Positions 8,565 to 17,628 of a stretch of 64,000 nt of DNA are shown one piece after another (the stretch's first letter is position 1; each line of letters begins with the position of its first letter). The DNA lies in assembly GCF_000938255.1 (NCBI RefSeq), contig NZ_JYMR01000056.1, positions 253,192-317,191 of the forward strand. Direction: 5' to 3'. A program made the translations under genes and the position numbers. The notes below the pieces were generated by a model. It had not been told where the DNA came from. It saw only the letters and a program-made list of their open reading frames with translations, and ran no database searches. Origin of the DNA: Bradyrhizobium sp. LTSP849. GTDB lineage: Bacteria; Pseudomonadota; Alphaproteobacteria; Rhizobiales; Xanthobacteraceae.

Positions 8565-9500
8565 TTGGCGGACGCCCGCTACCCGCGCGACCTTCGCGGC
8601 TACGGCCGCAACCCGCCGCATCCGCAATGGCCGGGCAACGCGCGGGTCGCGGTGCAGTTCGTCGTCAATTTCGAAGAGGGCGGCGAGAACAACATTTTGC
8701 ACGGCGACCGCGCTTCGGAGGCGTTCCTGTCCGACGTGCTCGGCGCGCAGCCCTGGCCGGGCCAGCGCCATGCCAATATCGAATCGATGTTCGAATATGG
8801 CTCACGTGCCGGCTTCTGGCGGCTCTGGCGGATGTTCAACGAACGGAAGTGGCCGACCACCGTTTTCGGCGTCGCCACCGCGCTGAAGCGCAATCCGGAA
8901 ATCGTCGCGGCGATGAAGGAGGCGGGCTGGGACATTGCGAGCCACAGCCTGAAATGGATCGAGCACAAGGACATGTCCGAGGCGCAGGAGCGCGACGAGA
9001 TCGCGCAAGCGATCCGCGTCCACACCGAGGCCACCGGCGCGCGGCCGCTCGGCTGGTACACCGGGCGCTCCTCGATCAACACCAACCGTCTGTTGATGGA
9101 GGAAGGCGGCTTCCTCTATCTCTGCGATTCCTATGCGGATGATCTGCCCTATTGGGTCAAGGGCGCGAAGGGCAAGCAACTCATTATTCCCTATACGCTT
9201 GATGCCAACGACATGCGCTTCATCAATCCGCAGGGCTTTGCGGAGGGCGAGCAGTTCTTCACCTATCTGAAGGACGCTTTCGACGTGCTCTATGCCGAAG
9301 GCGAGAGCGCGCCGAAGATGATGTCGGTGGGTCTGCACTGCCGTCTCGCCGGCCGGCCCGGCCGCGCGGCGGGGCTGATCCGCTTCCTGGATTATATCGG
9401 CAAGCACGAGCGCGTCTGGGTGCCGACGCGGCTCCACATCGCGCAGCATTGGCACGACAAGCATGCGGGTCTTGCCGGCAACGCTTTCGAGATCGAATAG
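8565..9500 (+). CDS. puuE: allantoinase PuuE (polysaccharide-deacetylase-fold)
   Basis: A 311-aa protein of the NodB/polysaccharide deacetylase fold, in the size range of PuuE allantoinases. It opens with YPRDLRGYGRNPPHPQWPG and VNFEEGGENN, has GWDIASHSLKWIEH near residue 124 carrying a conserved histidine, and GWYTGRSSINT (about 163), all typical of PuuE rather than of chitin deacetylases. It should hydrolyse allantoin to allantoate without a metal. The start is a TTG at 8565, supported by GAGGAAG inside the previous gene and near-zero spacing. The next gene encodes the enzymes just upstream in the pathway. Confidence 0.88.
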   Translation: MADARYPRDLRGYGRNPPHPQWPGNARVAVQFVVNFEEGGENNILHGDRASEAFLSDVLGAQPWPGQRHANIESMFEYGSRAGFWRLWRMFNERKWPTTVFGVATALKRNPEIVAAMKEAGWDIASHSLKWIEHKDMSEAQERDEIAQAIRVHTEATGARPLGWYTGRSSINTNRLLMEEGGFLYLCDSYADDLPYWVKGAKGKQLIIPYTLDANDMRFINPQGFAEGEQFFTYLKDAFDVLYAEGESAPKMMSVGLHCRLAGRPGRAAGLIRFLDYIGKHERVWVPTRLHIAQHWHDKHAGLAGNAFEIE

Positions 9501-9507
9501 GGAAGCA

Positions 9508-10395
9508 ATGTCACAGATCGCCTTGTCTGATCTCAATGCTGCGAGCTTTGACGATTTCGTCGCCGTACTTGAAAACGTGGTCGAATATTCGCCTTGGATT
9601 GCCCAGGAAGCTGCGGCGCGCCGTCCGTTTGCCGGCATCAATCCACTGCTCGACGCGATCAAGGCGGCGATCGCGAGCGCTGAGCCCGAGGTGCAACTGG
9701 CGCTGATACGCGCGCATCCCGACCTCGCCAACAAGACCCAGCGCGCAGCGGGACTCACGCCTGACTCGAGTGCCGAGCAGAACAGCGCTGGTCTCGATCG
9801 TCTGTCGGACACCGAATATGCGGCCTTCGAGCGGGCGAACAACGCCTATCGCAAAAAATTTGGCATCCCGTATATCGTCTGCGCGCGCCGGCACACCAAG
9901 GATTCCATCCTGCGGGACTTCGAGGCGCGGCTACAGAACATCGCTAAGACCGAGACCCGCCGCGCGCTCGAGGAAATCTCTCGTATCGCCGCTCTGCGGC
10001 TCGACCAGCTCGTCATCGCGGATGACAAGCTCAAGGTGCACGGCCGGCTCTCGACCCATGTGCTCGATAATCACGCGGGCAAGCCCGCGCCGGGCATCGC
10101 GGTCGAATTGATCGAGCTCGCGAGTCTCGGCGAGAGCCGTGTCATCGCGCGCACCGTTACCAACGCTGACGGCCGCACCGACCAGCCGCTGATCGGCGGC
10201 CGTCCGCTGCCGATCGGCCGCTACGAGCTCCGCTTCAGCGTCGCCAAATATTACGCCGAGCGCAACGTGCCGCTGTCAGATCCGCCGTTTCTCGACGAGA
10301 TCCCGCTGCGCTTTGCGATCAGCGAGCCGGAAAACCACTACCACGTGCCGCTATTGGTCACGCCCTGGACCTATTCGACCTATCGCGGCAGCTAA
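9508..10395 (+). CDS. bifunctional OHCU decarboxylase / 5-hydroxyisourate hydrolase
   Basis: A 295-aa fusion. Residues 1-165 are the OHCU decarboxylase (UraD) domain: PFAGINPLLDAI, LIRAHPDLANK with the catalytic His, and FGIPYIVCARRH. Residues about 178-295 are the transthyretin-like HIU hydrolase (UraH/PucM): LSTHVLDNHAGKPAPGIAVE, LPIGRYELRF, and the C-terminal YRGS signature. Together they convert HIU to OHCU and then to (S)-allantoin. The ATG at 9508 follows GGAAG, 7 bp after puuE. Its stop overlaps the stop of the xanthine dehydrogenase gene tail-to-tail by 4 bp. Confidence 0.93.
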   Translation: MSQIALSDLNAASFDDFVAVLENVVEYSPWIAQEAAARRPFAGINPLLDAIKAAIASAEPEVQLALIRAHPDLANKTQRAAGLTPDSSAEQNSAGLDRLSDTEYAAFERANNAYRKKFGIPYIVCARRHTKDSILRDFEARLQNIAKTETRRALEEISRIAALRLDQLVIADDKLKVHGRLSTHVLDNHAGKPAPGIAVELIELASLGESRVIARTVTNADGRTDQPLIGGRPLPIGRYELRFSVAKYYAERNVPLSDPPFLDEIPLRFAISEPENHYHVPLLVTPWTYSTYRGS

Positions 10396-13118
10396 GCACC
10401 AAATTTGTCGTGCAGGGCCGGAAACAGCCGGTCCGGCTTGAAGGGCGGTGCGGTGAAACGGATGCCGGTGGCGTCCGTAATCGCGTTGGCGAGCGCGGCG
10501 GTGACCGGGTTGTACGGGCTCTCGCTCATCGACTTCGCGCCGAGCGGCCCGATCGCATCGGACGTTTCGGCGAAGAGGACTTCGGTGCGCGGCACGTCGG
10601 CGAAGGAAGGCAGGTGGTAGTCGCGAAACTTTGGGTTGGTGACGCGGCCAGTCCCATCGATCACCATCTCCTCATAGAGTGCGGCGCCAAGCGCCTGCGC
10701 CACGCCGCCTTCGACCTGGCCACGGCACTGCATGGGATTGGCGACGACGCCTGCGTCGGCGGCCTGCACGCTCTTGAGAATCTTGAGCTCACCGGTGCCC
10801 TTGTTCACGGCAACGCGAAAGCCCTGGACGTTGAAGCCGACCGAGCGCGGCGTGCCGTCGGAATTGCCTTTCGCCGCGAGTGGCTGGCCGCGTTCGCGCG
10901 CAAGCTTTGCCAACTCCGCAAAGGACATCCGTCGCACGCCGCTCACGACGGAGGCCTCTTCGAGCATGCAAGTCGCAACATCGCACAGCCAGGCGCCCGC
11001 GGCTGCCGCCTTCAGCTCGGTCGCAAGCTGCATCGCCGCCGCGTGCGTCGCCTTACCGGCCACAAAAGTGCCCGCGCTGCCATAGGCGCCGGTGTCGTGG
11101 CCACCATGGGCGGTGTCGGACTGGCGCAGGCGAATCCTGTCGACGGTGGTCGCAAGCGTCGTTGCCGCGATTTGCCGATGCACGGTGCTGGTCCCGTTGC
11201 CGAATTCGGCGGTGCCGACCGTGAGATCGAAGCCGCCGTCGTCGTTGAGCGCAATCATCGCATCCGCGATGTGGCCGGCCGGCGGCACCGTATCGATCAT
11301 CGTGAGCGCCACGCCATCGCCGATCAGCCATTCCGGCGACAGATCGGGCTGCGGCGTGTCGGCCTGCATCGCGCGCTCGACGAGATCGAGGCACTGATCG
11401 AGGCCGTAGGAGCCATAAAGCACGTCGTGAAATTCGGACGGCGGCGGCGACAGCATGGGATCGCCGGGCTTGACGATGTTGCGGCGGCGCATGTCGTAGG
11501 GGCTGATACCGAGCTGCCTGGCGAGCTCGTCGATCGCGGCCTCCACCGCGATCAGCGTCTGCGGCAGGCCGTAGCCGCGAAATGCACCTGATGGCACCGT
11601 GTTGGTATAGACGGCAAAGCCGTCCACCTTTTTGTTCGGGCAGTTATAGACGGCGATGGACTCGGACAGCGAGTGGAACATCACGGGGCCGGCGTGATTG
11701 CCGTAAGCGCCGGTGTTGGAGAGCACTTCAAGTTGGAGTGCGGTGAGCTTGCCGTCCGCATCGGCGCCGGCCTTGATGTGAACCCGCATCGGATGGCGCG
11801 TCGAGGTCGCGATGAACTGCTCCTCGCGGGTGAGCTCGAGCTTGACGGGGCGGCCGGTCTTTAGCGCGGCGAGCGCCAGGATGTCTTCGACGAACATCTC
11901 CTGCTTGCCGCCAAAGCCGCCGCCGACGCGCTCGCAGAACACGCGGACTTTGTCCATGGGGAGCTTGAAGATGTCGGATAGCGCACGACGGGTCAGGAAC
12001 GGTACTTGCGTCGAGCAGCGGACGTTGAGCACGCCGGCGTCATCGAGCCAGGCGAGGCCGCCATGGGTCTCCAGTGCAGCATGCTGCACGCGGTGGCTGT
12101 GGAAGGTCGCCTCGTAGCTGACGGCGGATGTGGCGAGCGCCGACGCGACATCGCCGAACTCGCCATGCGTCTCTGCGACGAGGTTGCGCTGGGCGTCGGC
12201 GACACGATTTTCGGTGGTTCGGTCGGGATGAATGATCGGCGCGCCCGGCGCCATCGCCTGCTCGGGGTCGACCAGTGCGGGCAGGATTTCGTACGCAACC
12301 TTCAGTCGCCGGCACGCTTCCTCGGCTGCGGCTTCGCTCTCGGCGACGACGGCGGCGACCTTCTGTCCGATGAAGCGGACGACGTCGTCGAGGATGCGGG
12401 TGTCCTCCGGGTCCATCCAGTCCTTCTCGTGCCGCGCGGTCGAGATCAGCATTGATGGTGCATCATCATGCGTCAGTACCGCATGCACGCCGGGAACGGT
12501 CAGCGCCGCCGACTTGTCGATCGCGACGATCTTTGCGTGCGCATGCGGCGAACGGAGCAGCTTGATGTGCAGCAAGCGATCGATGGCAGTATCGAACGTG
12601 TAGCGCGCCTTGCCGCTCACGACGTCCGGACCTGCGGGCGCCGGCAAACTGCGGCCGAACGCTGCGCCGGCCTCGACGCTCTCCTCGACATTGGTCTTGC
12701 CGAGGATCGCGTCCTCGATCGCACGATAGCCGGTACAGCGGCAGATGTTGCCCTTCAGCGCCCCGCCAAGATCGGTGCGTTGTGCCTGGTTGAGCGAGGC
12801 GCAGGTGAGGATCATGCCGGCGGTGCAGAAGCCGCACTGGAACCCCTGTGCGTCGAGGAAGGCTTGCTGCATCGGATGCGCGCCGTTGTCGCCTCCAAGC
12901 CCCTCGATCGTGATGACGGCGCGACCTTCGGCGCGGAAGGCCGGGATCAGGCAGCTGTGCACCGGCTCGCCGTCGAGCAGCACCGTGCAGGCGCCGCAAT
13001 CGCCGGCGTCGCAGCCTTTCTTCACGCCGAAATGGCCGAGCTCGCGCAGGAACGTGCGCAGGCATTGGCCTGCGCGCGGCTCTTGCGGAAAAATCGTACC
13101 GTTGATCTCGAGGCTCAT
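10392..13118 (-). CDS. xanthine dehydrogenase, fused [2Fe-2S] and molybdopterin subunit
   Basis: A 908-aa protein. Residues 1-160 are the two [2Fe-2S] domains: CDAGDCGACTVLLDG (plant-type cluster) and FQCGFCTAGM with ICRCTGY (helical-bundle cluster). From about 165 onward is the molybdopterin domain of the xanthine oxidase family: GKARYTFD, RVGGGFGGKQ, GAFRGYGLPQ, and the C-terminal GAKSMSESPYNPVTAALANA containing the active-site Glu region. It should oxidise hypoxanthine and xanthine to urate together with the FAD subunit encoded just upstream, whose stop overlaps this start by 4 bp. Most bacterial enzymes join FeS to FAD instead, so this partition is unusual. Confidence 0.9.
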   Translation of the reverse strand: MSLEINGTIFPQEPRAGQCLRTFLRELGHFGVKKGCDAGDCGACTVLLDGEPVHSCLIPAFRAEGRAVITIEGLGGDNGAHPMQQAFLDAQGFQCGFCTAGMILTCASLNQAQRTDLGGALKGNICRCTGYRAIEDAILGKTNVEESVEAGAAFGRSLPAPAGPDVVSGKARYTFDTAIDRLLHIKLLRSPHAHAKIVAIDKSAALTVPGVHAVLTHDDAPSMLISTARHEKDWMDPEDTRILDDVVRFIGQKVAAVVAESEAAAEEACRRLKVAYEILPALVDPEQAMAPGAPIIHPDRTTENRVADAQRNLVAETHGEFGDVASALATSAVSYEATFHSHRVQHAALETHGGLAWLDDAGVLNVRCSTQVPFLTRRALSDIFKLPMDKVRVFCERVGGGFGGKQEMFVEDILALAALKTGRPVKLELTREEQFIATSTRHPMRVHIKAGADADGKLTALQLEVLSNTGAYGNHAGPVMFHSLSESIAVYNCPNKKVDGFAVYTNTVPSGAFRGYGLPQTLIAVEAAIDELARQLGISPYDMRRRNIVKPGDPMLSPPPSEFHDVLYGSYGLDQCLDLVERAMQADTPQPDLSPEWLIGDGVALTMIDTVPPAGHIADAMIALNDDGGFDLTVGTAEFGNGTSTVHRQIAATTLATTVDRIRLRQSDTAHGGHDTGAYGSAGTFVAGKATHAAAMQLATELKAAAAGAWLCDVATCMLEEASVVSGVRRMSFAELAKLARERGQPLAAKGNSDGTPRSVGFNVQGFRVAVNKGTGELKILKSVQAADAGVVANPMQCRGQVEGGVAQALGAALYEEMVIDGTGRVTNPKFRDYHLPSFADVPRTEVLFAETSDAIGPLGAKSMSESPYNPVTAALANAITDATGIRFTAPPFKPDRLFPALHDKFGA

Positions 13119-13942
13119 GGTCGCGCCGTGTCCAGCAATTCGCCGCGGATCTCCTCGGCGAGCCGCAGCGTCATGTGCTTGCGCCAGAGTGGCTTGCCGT
13201 GGATGTCGGTATGGTACAGGTTGTCGGTGATCTGCTCCAAGATCGCCGCGCGAAGCGTGCTCGCGTCGGGCGCTTTTGGGAACAACAGTCGGATCGGGCG
13301 CACCGTCGAAGCGGTGACCGTCAGCGTCAGCGCACCATCGGCATCGAGGCTGCCGATCAGAAGTGCCGCCGAGCGGCCGACTGGCGCGAGCGAGATCTGG
13401 CGAAACGCCGAGCGTCGCTTCAACGACGCAATCGGAATATCGATCTGCCGCAGCAGGTCGCCTGAAGTCAGGCGGTTGCGTTGGTTACCGGTGACGAAGT
13501 CGACGACGGGAATCTTCTGCTCGCTGCCGGTTACCTTCCAGATGGTGCAGACGCCGTCGAGCGCTGACGTGAGCGAGATCATCGGTCCCGCCGGCAGCGA
13601 CATGCAGAGATTGCCACCCACCGTTGCCGTCTTCCAGATCTTGAAGGAAGCGAGGAAGGCGCGGCAGCACTGACCGATCAGCGGTGCGGCGAGCCAGTCG
13701 GCCGGGCAGGCGAGCGCATCGAGTTGTGAGATCGTGCAGGTGGCGGCAATGATAAGATGGGTGTCCGTGATCGTCAGCGCCGGCCATTTCAGATCGGTGA
13801 GATCGATGAGCCTGGTCAGGTGAACTTGCGGCTCCGAGAACAGCCAGGTGCCGCCTGCGAGCCAAGCATCGCCTGACGTCCAAACGGGCAGTTGGGAGCG
13901 CGTTTGTGGATGGGCCACCGCTGTGATGGTATTCAAGTCCAT
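13115..13942 (-). CDS. xanthine dehydrogenase FAD-binding subunit
   Basis: A 275-aa protein of the FAD_binding_5/CO dehydrogenase flavoprotein family. It has WLAGGTWLFSEP (FAD pyrophosphate loop), TVGGNLCMSLPAGPM (second FAD motif, about residue 109), a GDLLRQIDIP strand and the CO_deh_flav_C-like tail VTASTVRPIRLLFPKAP. It would pass electrons from the Fe-S clusters to NAD+. ATG 13942 starts just before the first conserved residues; further upstream the frame is open but the translation is not family-like. The gene is first in the xdh pair and divergent from the deaminase gene. Confidence 0.85.
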   Translation of the reverse strand: MDLNTITAVAHPQTRSQLPVWTSGDAWLAGGTWLFSEPQVHLTRLIDLTDLKWPALTITDTHLIIAATCTISQLDALACPADWLAAPLIGQCCRAFLASFKIWKTATVGGNLCMSLPAGPMISLTSALDGVCTIWKVTGSEQKIPVVDFVTGNQRNRLTSGDLLRQIDIPIASLKRRSAFRQISLAPVGRSAALLIGSLDADGALTLTVTASTVRPIRLLFPKAPDASTLRAAILEQITDNLYHTDIHGKPLWRKHMTLRLAEEIRGELLDTARP

Positions 13943-13985
13943 GGCTGGGTAAACGCTTGCACCGAGTGATTTTCTCTGCGGGAAA

Positions 13986-13997
13986 GTCTTGCAAGAC
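13986..13997. promoter_or_regulatory. 12-bp perfect palindrome between the xdh and guanine deaminase genes
   Basis: GTCTTGCAAGAC is a perfect dyad, 44 bp upstream of the xdh FAD-subunit start (minus) and about 99 bp upstream of the deaminase start (plus). Its position in a 153-bp divergent promoter region makes it a candidate operator for a purine-responsive regulator. The regulator is not identified. Confidence 0.45.
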
Positions 13998-14095
13998 CAG
14001 CGCCAAGTGGCAACAACAAGTCGCAGCAATCGCGCGCTCGGGCTGGCCCCTGCCTTGCAGGCCTGTCGCCGGCGGATGTGAGGAGAAGCAGGCTC

Positions 14096-15445
14096 ATGAG
14101 CAACGCAAAGCCGATCTGGATCAGGGATCCCCTGGCTATCCTCGCCGACGGTGCCGAGCGAGGAATCGTAGTGAAAGACGGTCGGATCATCGAGCTCGTG
14201 CCCGCCGGCGGCACGCCCGCGACTGCGGATGCCGCGGTGCTTGACGCGGGCGAGCATGTCGTGCTGCCTGGCCTCATCAACACGCATCATCATTTCTACC
14301 AGACCCTGACGCGGGCGCTGCCGGCGGCGATGGATCGCGAACTGTTTCCCTGGCTTCAGGCGCTCTATCCGATATGGGCGAAGCTGACGCCGGAGTCGCT
14401 TGAGCTCGGCGTCACCGTAGCGATGTCCGAGCTGCTGCTCTCGGGCTGCACGACGACGACGGATCATCACTACGTATTCCCGGCAGGGCTCGAGGAGTCC
14501 GTCGATATCGAAGTCGGGGTCGCAAAACGGCTCGGCGTACGGGTGCTGCTGACGCGTGGCTCGATGAACCTGTCGCAGCGCGACGGCGGCTTGCCGCCTG
14601 ACAGCGTCGTGCAGGACGAGGACACGATTCTCGCCGACAGCGCGCGCGTGGTCGCAAAACATCACCAGCGCGGCGCGGATGCGATGGTGCAGATCGCGCT
14701 CGCGCCGTGCTCGCCGTTCTCGGTGACGACGTCCCTGATGCGCGCCACGGCCGATCTTGCCGACAAGCTCGACGTGCGGCTGCACACCCATCTCGCCGAG
14801 ACCGAGGATGAGAACAAGTTCTGCCAGCAGATGTATGGCTGCCGTCCGCTCGATTATCTCGAGCAATGCGGTTGGCTCAACGCACGGACCTGGCTAGCCC
14901 ACGGCATTTTCTTCAACGCCGACGAGATGAAGCGGCTCGGCAAGGCCAAGACCACTATCAGCCATTGCGCCTGTAGCAATCAGCTCCTGGCGTCCGGCTG
15001 CTGCCCGGTGTGCGAGATGGAAGAGGCCGGTGTCGGGATCGGCATCGGCGTGGACGGCTCAGCCTCGAACGACGGATCGAACCTGATGCAGGAGGTGCGG
15101 GCCGCCTTTCTGCTGCAACGAGCGCGCTACGGGGTGACGAAGGTCAGCCACAAGGACGCGTTGCGCTGGGCGACCAAGGGATCGGCGGCCTGTGCCGGCC
15201 GGCCGGAACTCGGCGAGATCGCCGTCGGCAAGGCCGCCGACCTTGCGCTGTTCAAGCTCGACGAACTGCGTTTCTCTGGCCATGGCGATCCGCTGGCCGC
15301 ATTGGTGCTGTGCGGGGCGCATCGGGCCGATCGGGTGATGGTGGCGGGGAAATGGGCCGTGGTCGACGGCGCGATTCCGGGGCTGGACGTCCCGGACCTC
15401 ATCCGGCGTCACAGTTCCGCGGCGCGGGCCATGCAGGCGGGATAA
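14096..15445 (+). CDS. 8-oxoguanine / guanine deaminase (amidohydrolase superfamily)
   Basis: A 449-aa protein of the AtzA/TrzN-like amidohydrolases. The metal-binding sequence is VVLPGLINTHHHFYQTLTR (HxH, about residue 60), LHTHLAETEDEN (about 230, His and Glu), a later LAHGIFF His, and GIGIGVDGSASNDGSNL (about 312, the catalytic Asp). The conserved ISHCACSNQLLASG segment matches proteins annotated as 8-oxoguanine deaminase (EC 3.5.4.32). Guanine to xanthine is also plausible given the divergent xanthine dehydrogenase operon. AGGAGAAG precedes the ATG at 14096, so the ATG at 14078 is less likely. Confidence 0.82.
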   Translation: MSNAKPIWIRDPLAILADGAERGIVVKDGRIIELVPAGGTPATADAAVLDAGEHVVLPGLINTHHHFYQTLTRALPAAMDRELFPWLQALYPIWAKLTPESLELGVTVAMSELLLSGCTTTTDHHYVFPAGLEESVDIEVGVAKRLGVRVLLTRGSMNLSQRDGGLPPDSVVQDEDTILADSARVVAKHHQRGADAMVQIALAPCSPFSVTTSLMRATADLADKLDVRLHTHLAETEDENKFCQQMYGCRPLDYLEQCGWLNARTWLAHGIFFNADEMKRLGKAKTTISHCACSNQLLASGCCPVCEMEEAGVGIGIGVDGSASNDGSNLMQEVRAAFLLQRARYGVTKVSHKDALRWATKGSAACAGRPELGEIAVGKAADLALFKLDELRFSGHGDPLAALVLCGAHRADRVMVAGKWAVVDGAIPGLDVPDLIRRHSSAARAMQAG

Positions 15446-15464
15446 TCCAGGCAGAATAGAAAGA

Positions 15465-15540
15465 GGGGGCGACCACAAGTGCCGGGTGCTTCTGGCCACC
15501 CCCTCCGAACCTCCTCCGGGAGGAGCAGGTGATTTTAGTA
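15465..15540. terminator. inverted repeats between convergent genes (possible terminator)
   Basis: Between the deaminase gene (stop 15445) and the BMP gene (stop 15555, minus) there are two dyads: GAGGGGG pairing with CCCCCTC across about 30 bases, and CTCCT-CCGGG-AGGAG at 15511-15525. Neither has a clean T-tract, so termination is only suggested by their position. Confidence 0.4.
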
Positions 15541-15554
15541 AAGCAAGAAGCGTG

Positions 15555-16637
15555 CTACTTGCCCGGCAGCTTGTCGTCGATGCCCTTGACGTAGAAATTC
15601 ATGCCGAGGATCTGGCCGTCGGCAAGATTGGCGCCGCCCTTGCACTCGATTTCCTTGCCGTCCTGCCCAATGACCGGGCACTTGAACGGATGCAGCTTGC
15701 CGGCGGTGATCGCCGCCTGGGCATCCTCGGCGATTTTCTTCACGTCGTCAGGCATGTTGGTATACGGCGCCATCGCGAACATGTGGCTGTCGAGGCCGCC
15801 CCAGCTGTCCTCCGACTTCCAGCTGCCGTCGAGCTCGGCCTTGACGCGGGCGATGTAGTAGGGCGCCCAGGTGTCGAGGATCGAAGTCAGCTGGGTCTTC
15901 GGCCCGAATTTGATCATCTCGGAGTCCTGGCCGAAGGCGAACTTGCCGCGTTCGCTGGCGATCTGCATTGCCGCCGGCGAATCCGTGTGCTGCATGATGA
16001 CGTCGGCGCCCTGATCGATCAGCGCCTTCGCCGCGTCGGCTTCCTTGCCCGGGTCGAACCAGGTGTTGGCCCAGATGATCTTGACCTTGATGTTCGGGTT
16101 GATGGTCTGCGCCGCTAGGATCGTCGCGTTGATGCCGGAGACGACCTCGGGAATCGGGAACGAGCCGATATAGCCGAGCACGCCGGACTTCGACATCTTG
16201 GCCGCGATCAGGCCCTGGATGTAGCGGCCCTGGTACCATTTGGCCGAATAGGTCGACATGTTCTTGTCGCGCTTGTAGCCGGTGGCGTGCTCGAAATGCA
16301 CGTTCGGATATTTCTTGGCGACCTTCAGCGTCGGATCCATGTAGCCGAATGACGTCGTGAAGATCAGCTTGTTGCCGGCACGGACGAGCTGCTCGATGGA
16401 GCGCTCGGCGTCGGGACCCTCGGGCACGTTCTCGAGAAAGGTGGTCTCGATCTTGTCGCCGAGCTCCTTCACCAGCGCCTGTCGGGCGAGCTCGTGCTGA
16501 TAGGTCCAGCCGAGATCGCCGACCGGGCCAAGGTAAATGAAGCCGACCTTCAGCTTGTCGGCGGCGGAGGCTGCACTGACGCTCCCGGCAAGCAAAAGCC
16601 CGGCAGCCAGCGCAAGAAGTGTTTTCCTCATCATCAA
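15555..16637 (-). CDS. BMP family ABC transporter substrate-binding protein (system 1)
   Basis: A 360-aa periplasmic binding protein. Residues 1-26 are a signal peptide ending SAASAAD without a lipobox. It has BMP/PnrA-type motifs: VGFIYLGPVGDLGWTYQHE, IFTTSFGYMDP (about 95), and VSGINATILAAQTINP. BMP-family proteins bind purine nucleosides or related heterocycles and hand them to a CUT2-like ABC importer. It is the last gene of the operon ATPase-permease-permease-BMP (20279 to 15555), 73 bp after the second permease gene. Ligand by context: a purine, nucleoside or ureide; not determinable from sequence. Confidence 0.88.
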   Translation of the reverse strand: MMMRKTLLALAAGLLLAGSVSAASAADKLKVGFIYLGPVGDLGWTYQHELARQALVKELGDKIETTFLENVPEGPDAERSIEQLVRAGNKLIFTTSFGYMDPTLKVAKKYPNVHFEHATGYKRDKNMSTYSAKWYQGRYIQGLIAAKMSKSGVLGYIGSFPIPEVVSGINATILAAQTINPNIKVKIIWANTWFDPGKEADAAKALIDQGADVIMQHTDSPAAMQIASERGKFAFGQDSEMIKFGPKTQLTSILDTWAPYYIARVKAELDGSWKSEDSWGGLDSHMFAMAPYTNMPDDVKKIAEDAQAAITAGKLHPFKCPVIGQDGKEIECKGGANLADGQILGMNFYVKGIDDKLPGK

Positions 16638-16710
16638 TCTCCAAACAGTCGGGGATAGCTACGATCCGCAACATGCGCGCCCCATCGCGCACGCCGCGGA
16701 AATGAAAACT

Positions 16711-17628
16711 TTAACGGTCAGGCACGAATACGGTGCCGAGTGCGGCCGGCGCAGTCGAGCCGCCGGTGCGCGCACGGGAGAGCAGGACCAGAACGATGAC
16801 AGTCGCGAGATAAGGCAGCGCCGACATGAACTGCGAGGGAATGCCGACGCCCCAGCCCTGCGCGTGCAATTGCAGGATCGTCACCGCGCCGAACAGGTAA
16901 GCGCCGATCACCAGCCGGCCCGGCCGCCACGACGCGAAAACGACGAGCGCCAGTGCGATCCAACCGCGGCCCGCGGTCATGCCGGGAATGAAGAACGGCG
17001 TATAGGCGAGCGGCAGATAAGCGCCGGCAAGCCCGGCGCAGGCGCCGCCGAACATCACGGCGAGCATCCTGATCTTCAGCACGGGATAGCCGAGCGCATG
17101 CGCGGAGACATGATTGTCACCGCACGCGCGCAGGATTAGTCCCGCACGCGTGCGATAAAGGAACCACCAGACGCCGATGATCAGCGCCAGCGAGAAGTAG
17201 ACGAAGGCGTCCTCGCCGAACAGGATGCGCCCGATCAGCGGGATGTCGGTGAGGCCGGGAATATGGAGATGCGCCGCCGGCGTGATGCGCTCGCCGACGA
17301 AGCGTGCGCCGATCAGGCCGGAGAGACCGACGCCGAGAATGGTTAGCGCTAGGCCCGTCGCGACCTGATTGACGGCGAGCCCGAGTGCCATCAGCGCGAA
17401 GACCAACGACATCAGTGTTCCCGCGACGATGCCGAACAGCGCGCCGATGAAGATCGAGCCGGTTAGCCACGCGCCGCCAAAACCGCAGGCCGCGCCGACA
17501 ATCATCATGCCCTCGACGCCGAGATTGAGCACGCCGGAGCGCTCGGTCACGAGCTCGCCGGTCGCCGCAATCAAGAGCGGCGTCGATGCGGCAAGCACCG
17601 ACAGGATGATGGCTTCAACCAGTTCCAC
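16711..17628 (-). CDS. ABC transporter permease (nucleoside/nucleobase type, system 1)
   Basis: A 305-aa inner membrane protein with 8 or more hydrophobic helices and the BPD_transp_2 features of NupQ/YufQ-like permeases: ERSGVLNLGVEGMMIVGA near residue 28 and GRGWIALALVVFASWRPGRL near 220, which is the EAA-like cytoplasmic loop. It is paired with the permease encoded just upstream, whose gene overlaps it by 14 bp. Together they form the translocation channel. Confidence 0.87.
   Translation of the reverse strand: MELVEAIILSVLAASTPLLIAATGELVTERSGVLNLGVEGMMIVGAACGFGGAWLTGSIFIGALFGIVAGTLMSLVFALMALGLAVNQVATGLALTILGVGLSGLIGARFVGERITPAAHLHIPGLTDIPLIGRILFGEDAFVYFSLALIIGVWWFLYRTRAGLILRACGDNHVSAHALGYPVLKIRMLAVMFGGACAGLAGAYLPLAYTPFFIPGMTAGRGWIALALVVFASWRPGRLVIGAYLFGAVTILQLHAQGWGVGIPSQFMSALPYLATVIVLVLLSRARTGGSTAPAALGTVFVPDR

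Noticed and set aside
10410-11591. A 393-aa plus-strand frame opposite the xanthine dehydrogenase gene
   Set aside because: Arg-rich low-complexity translation with no start signal; antisense shadow.
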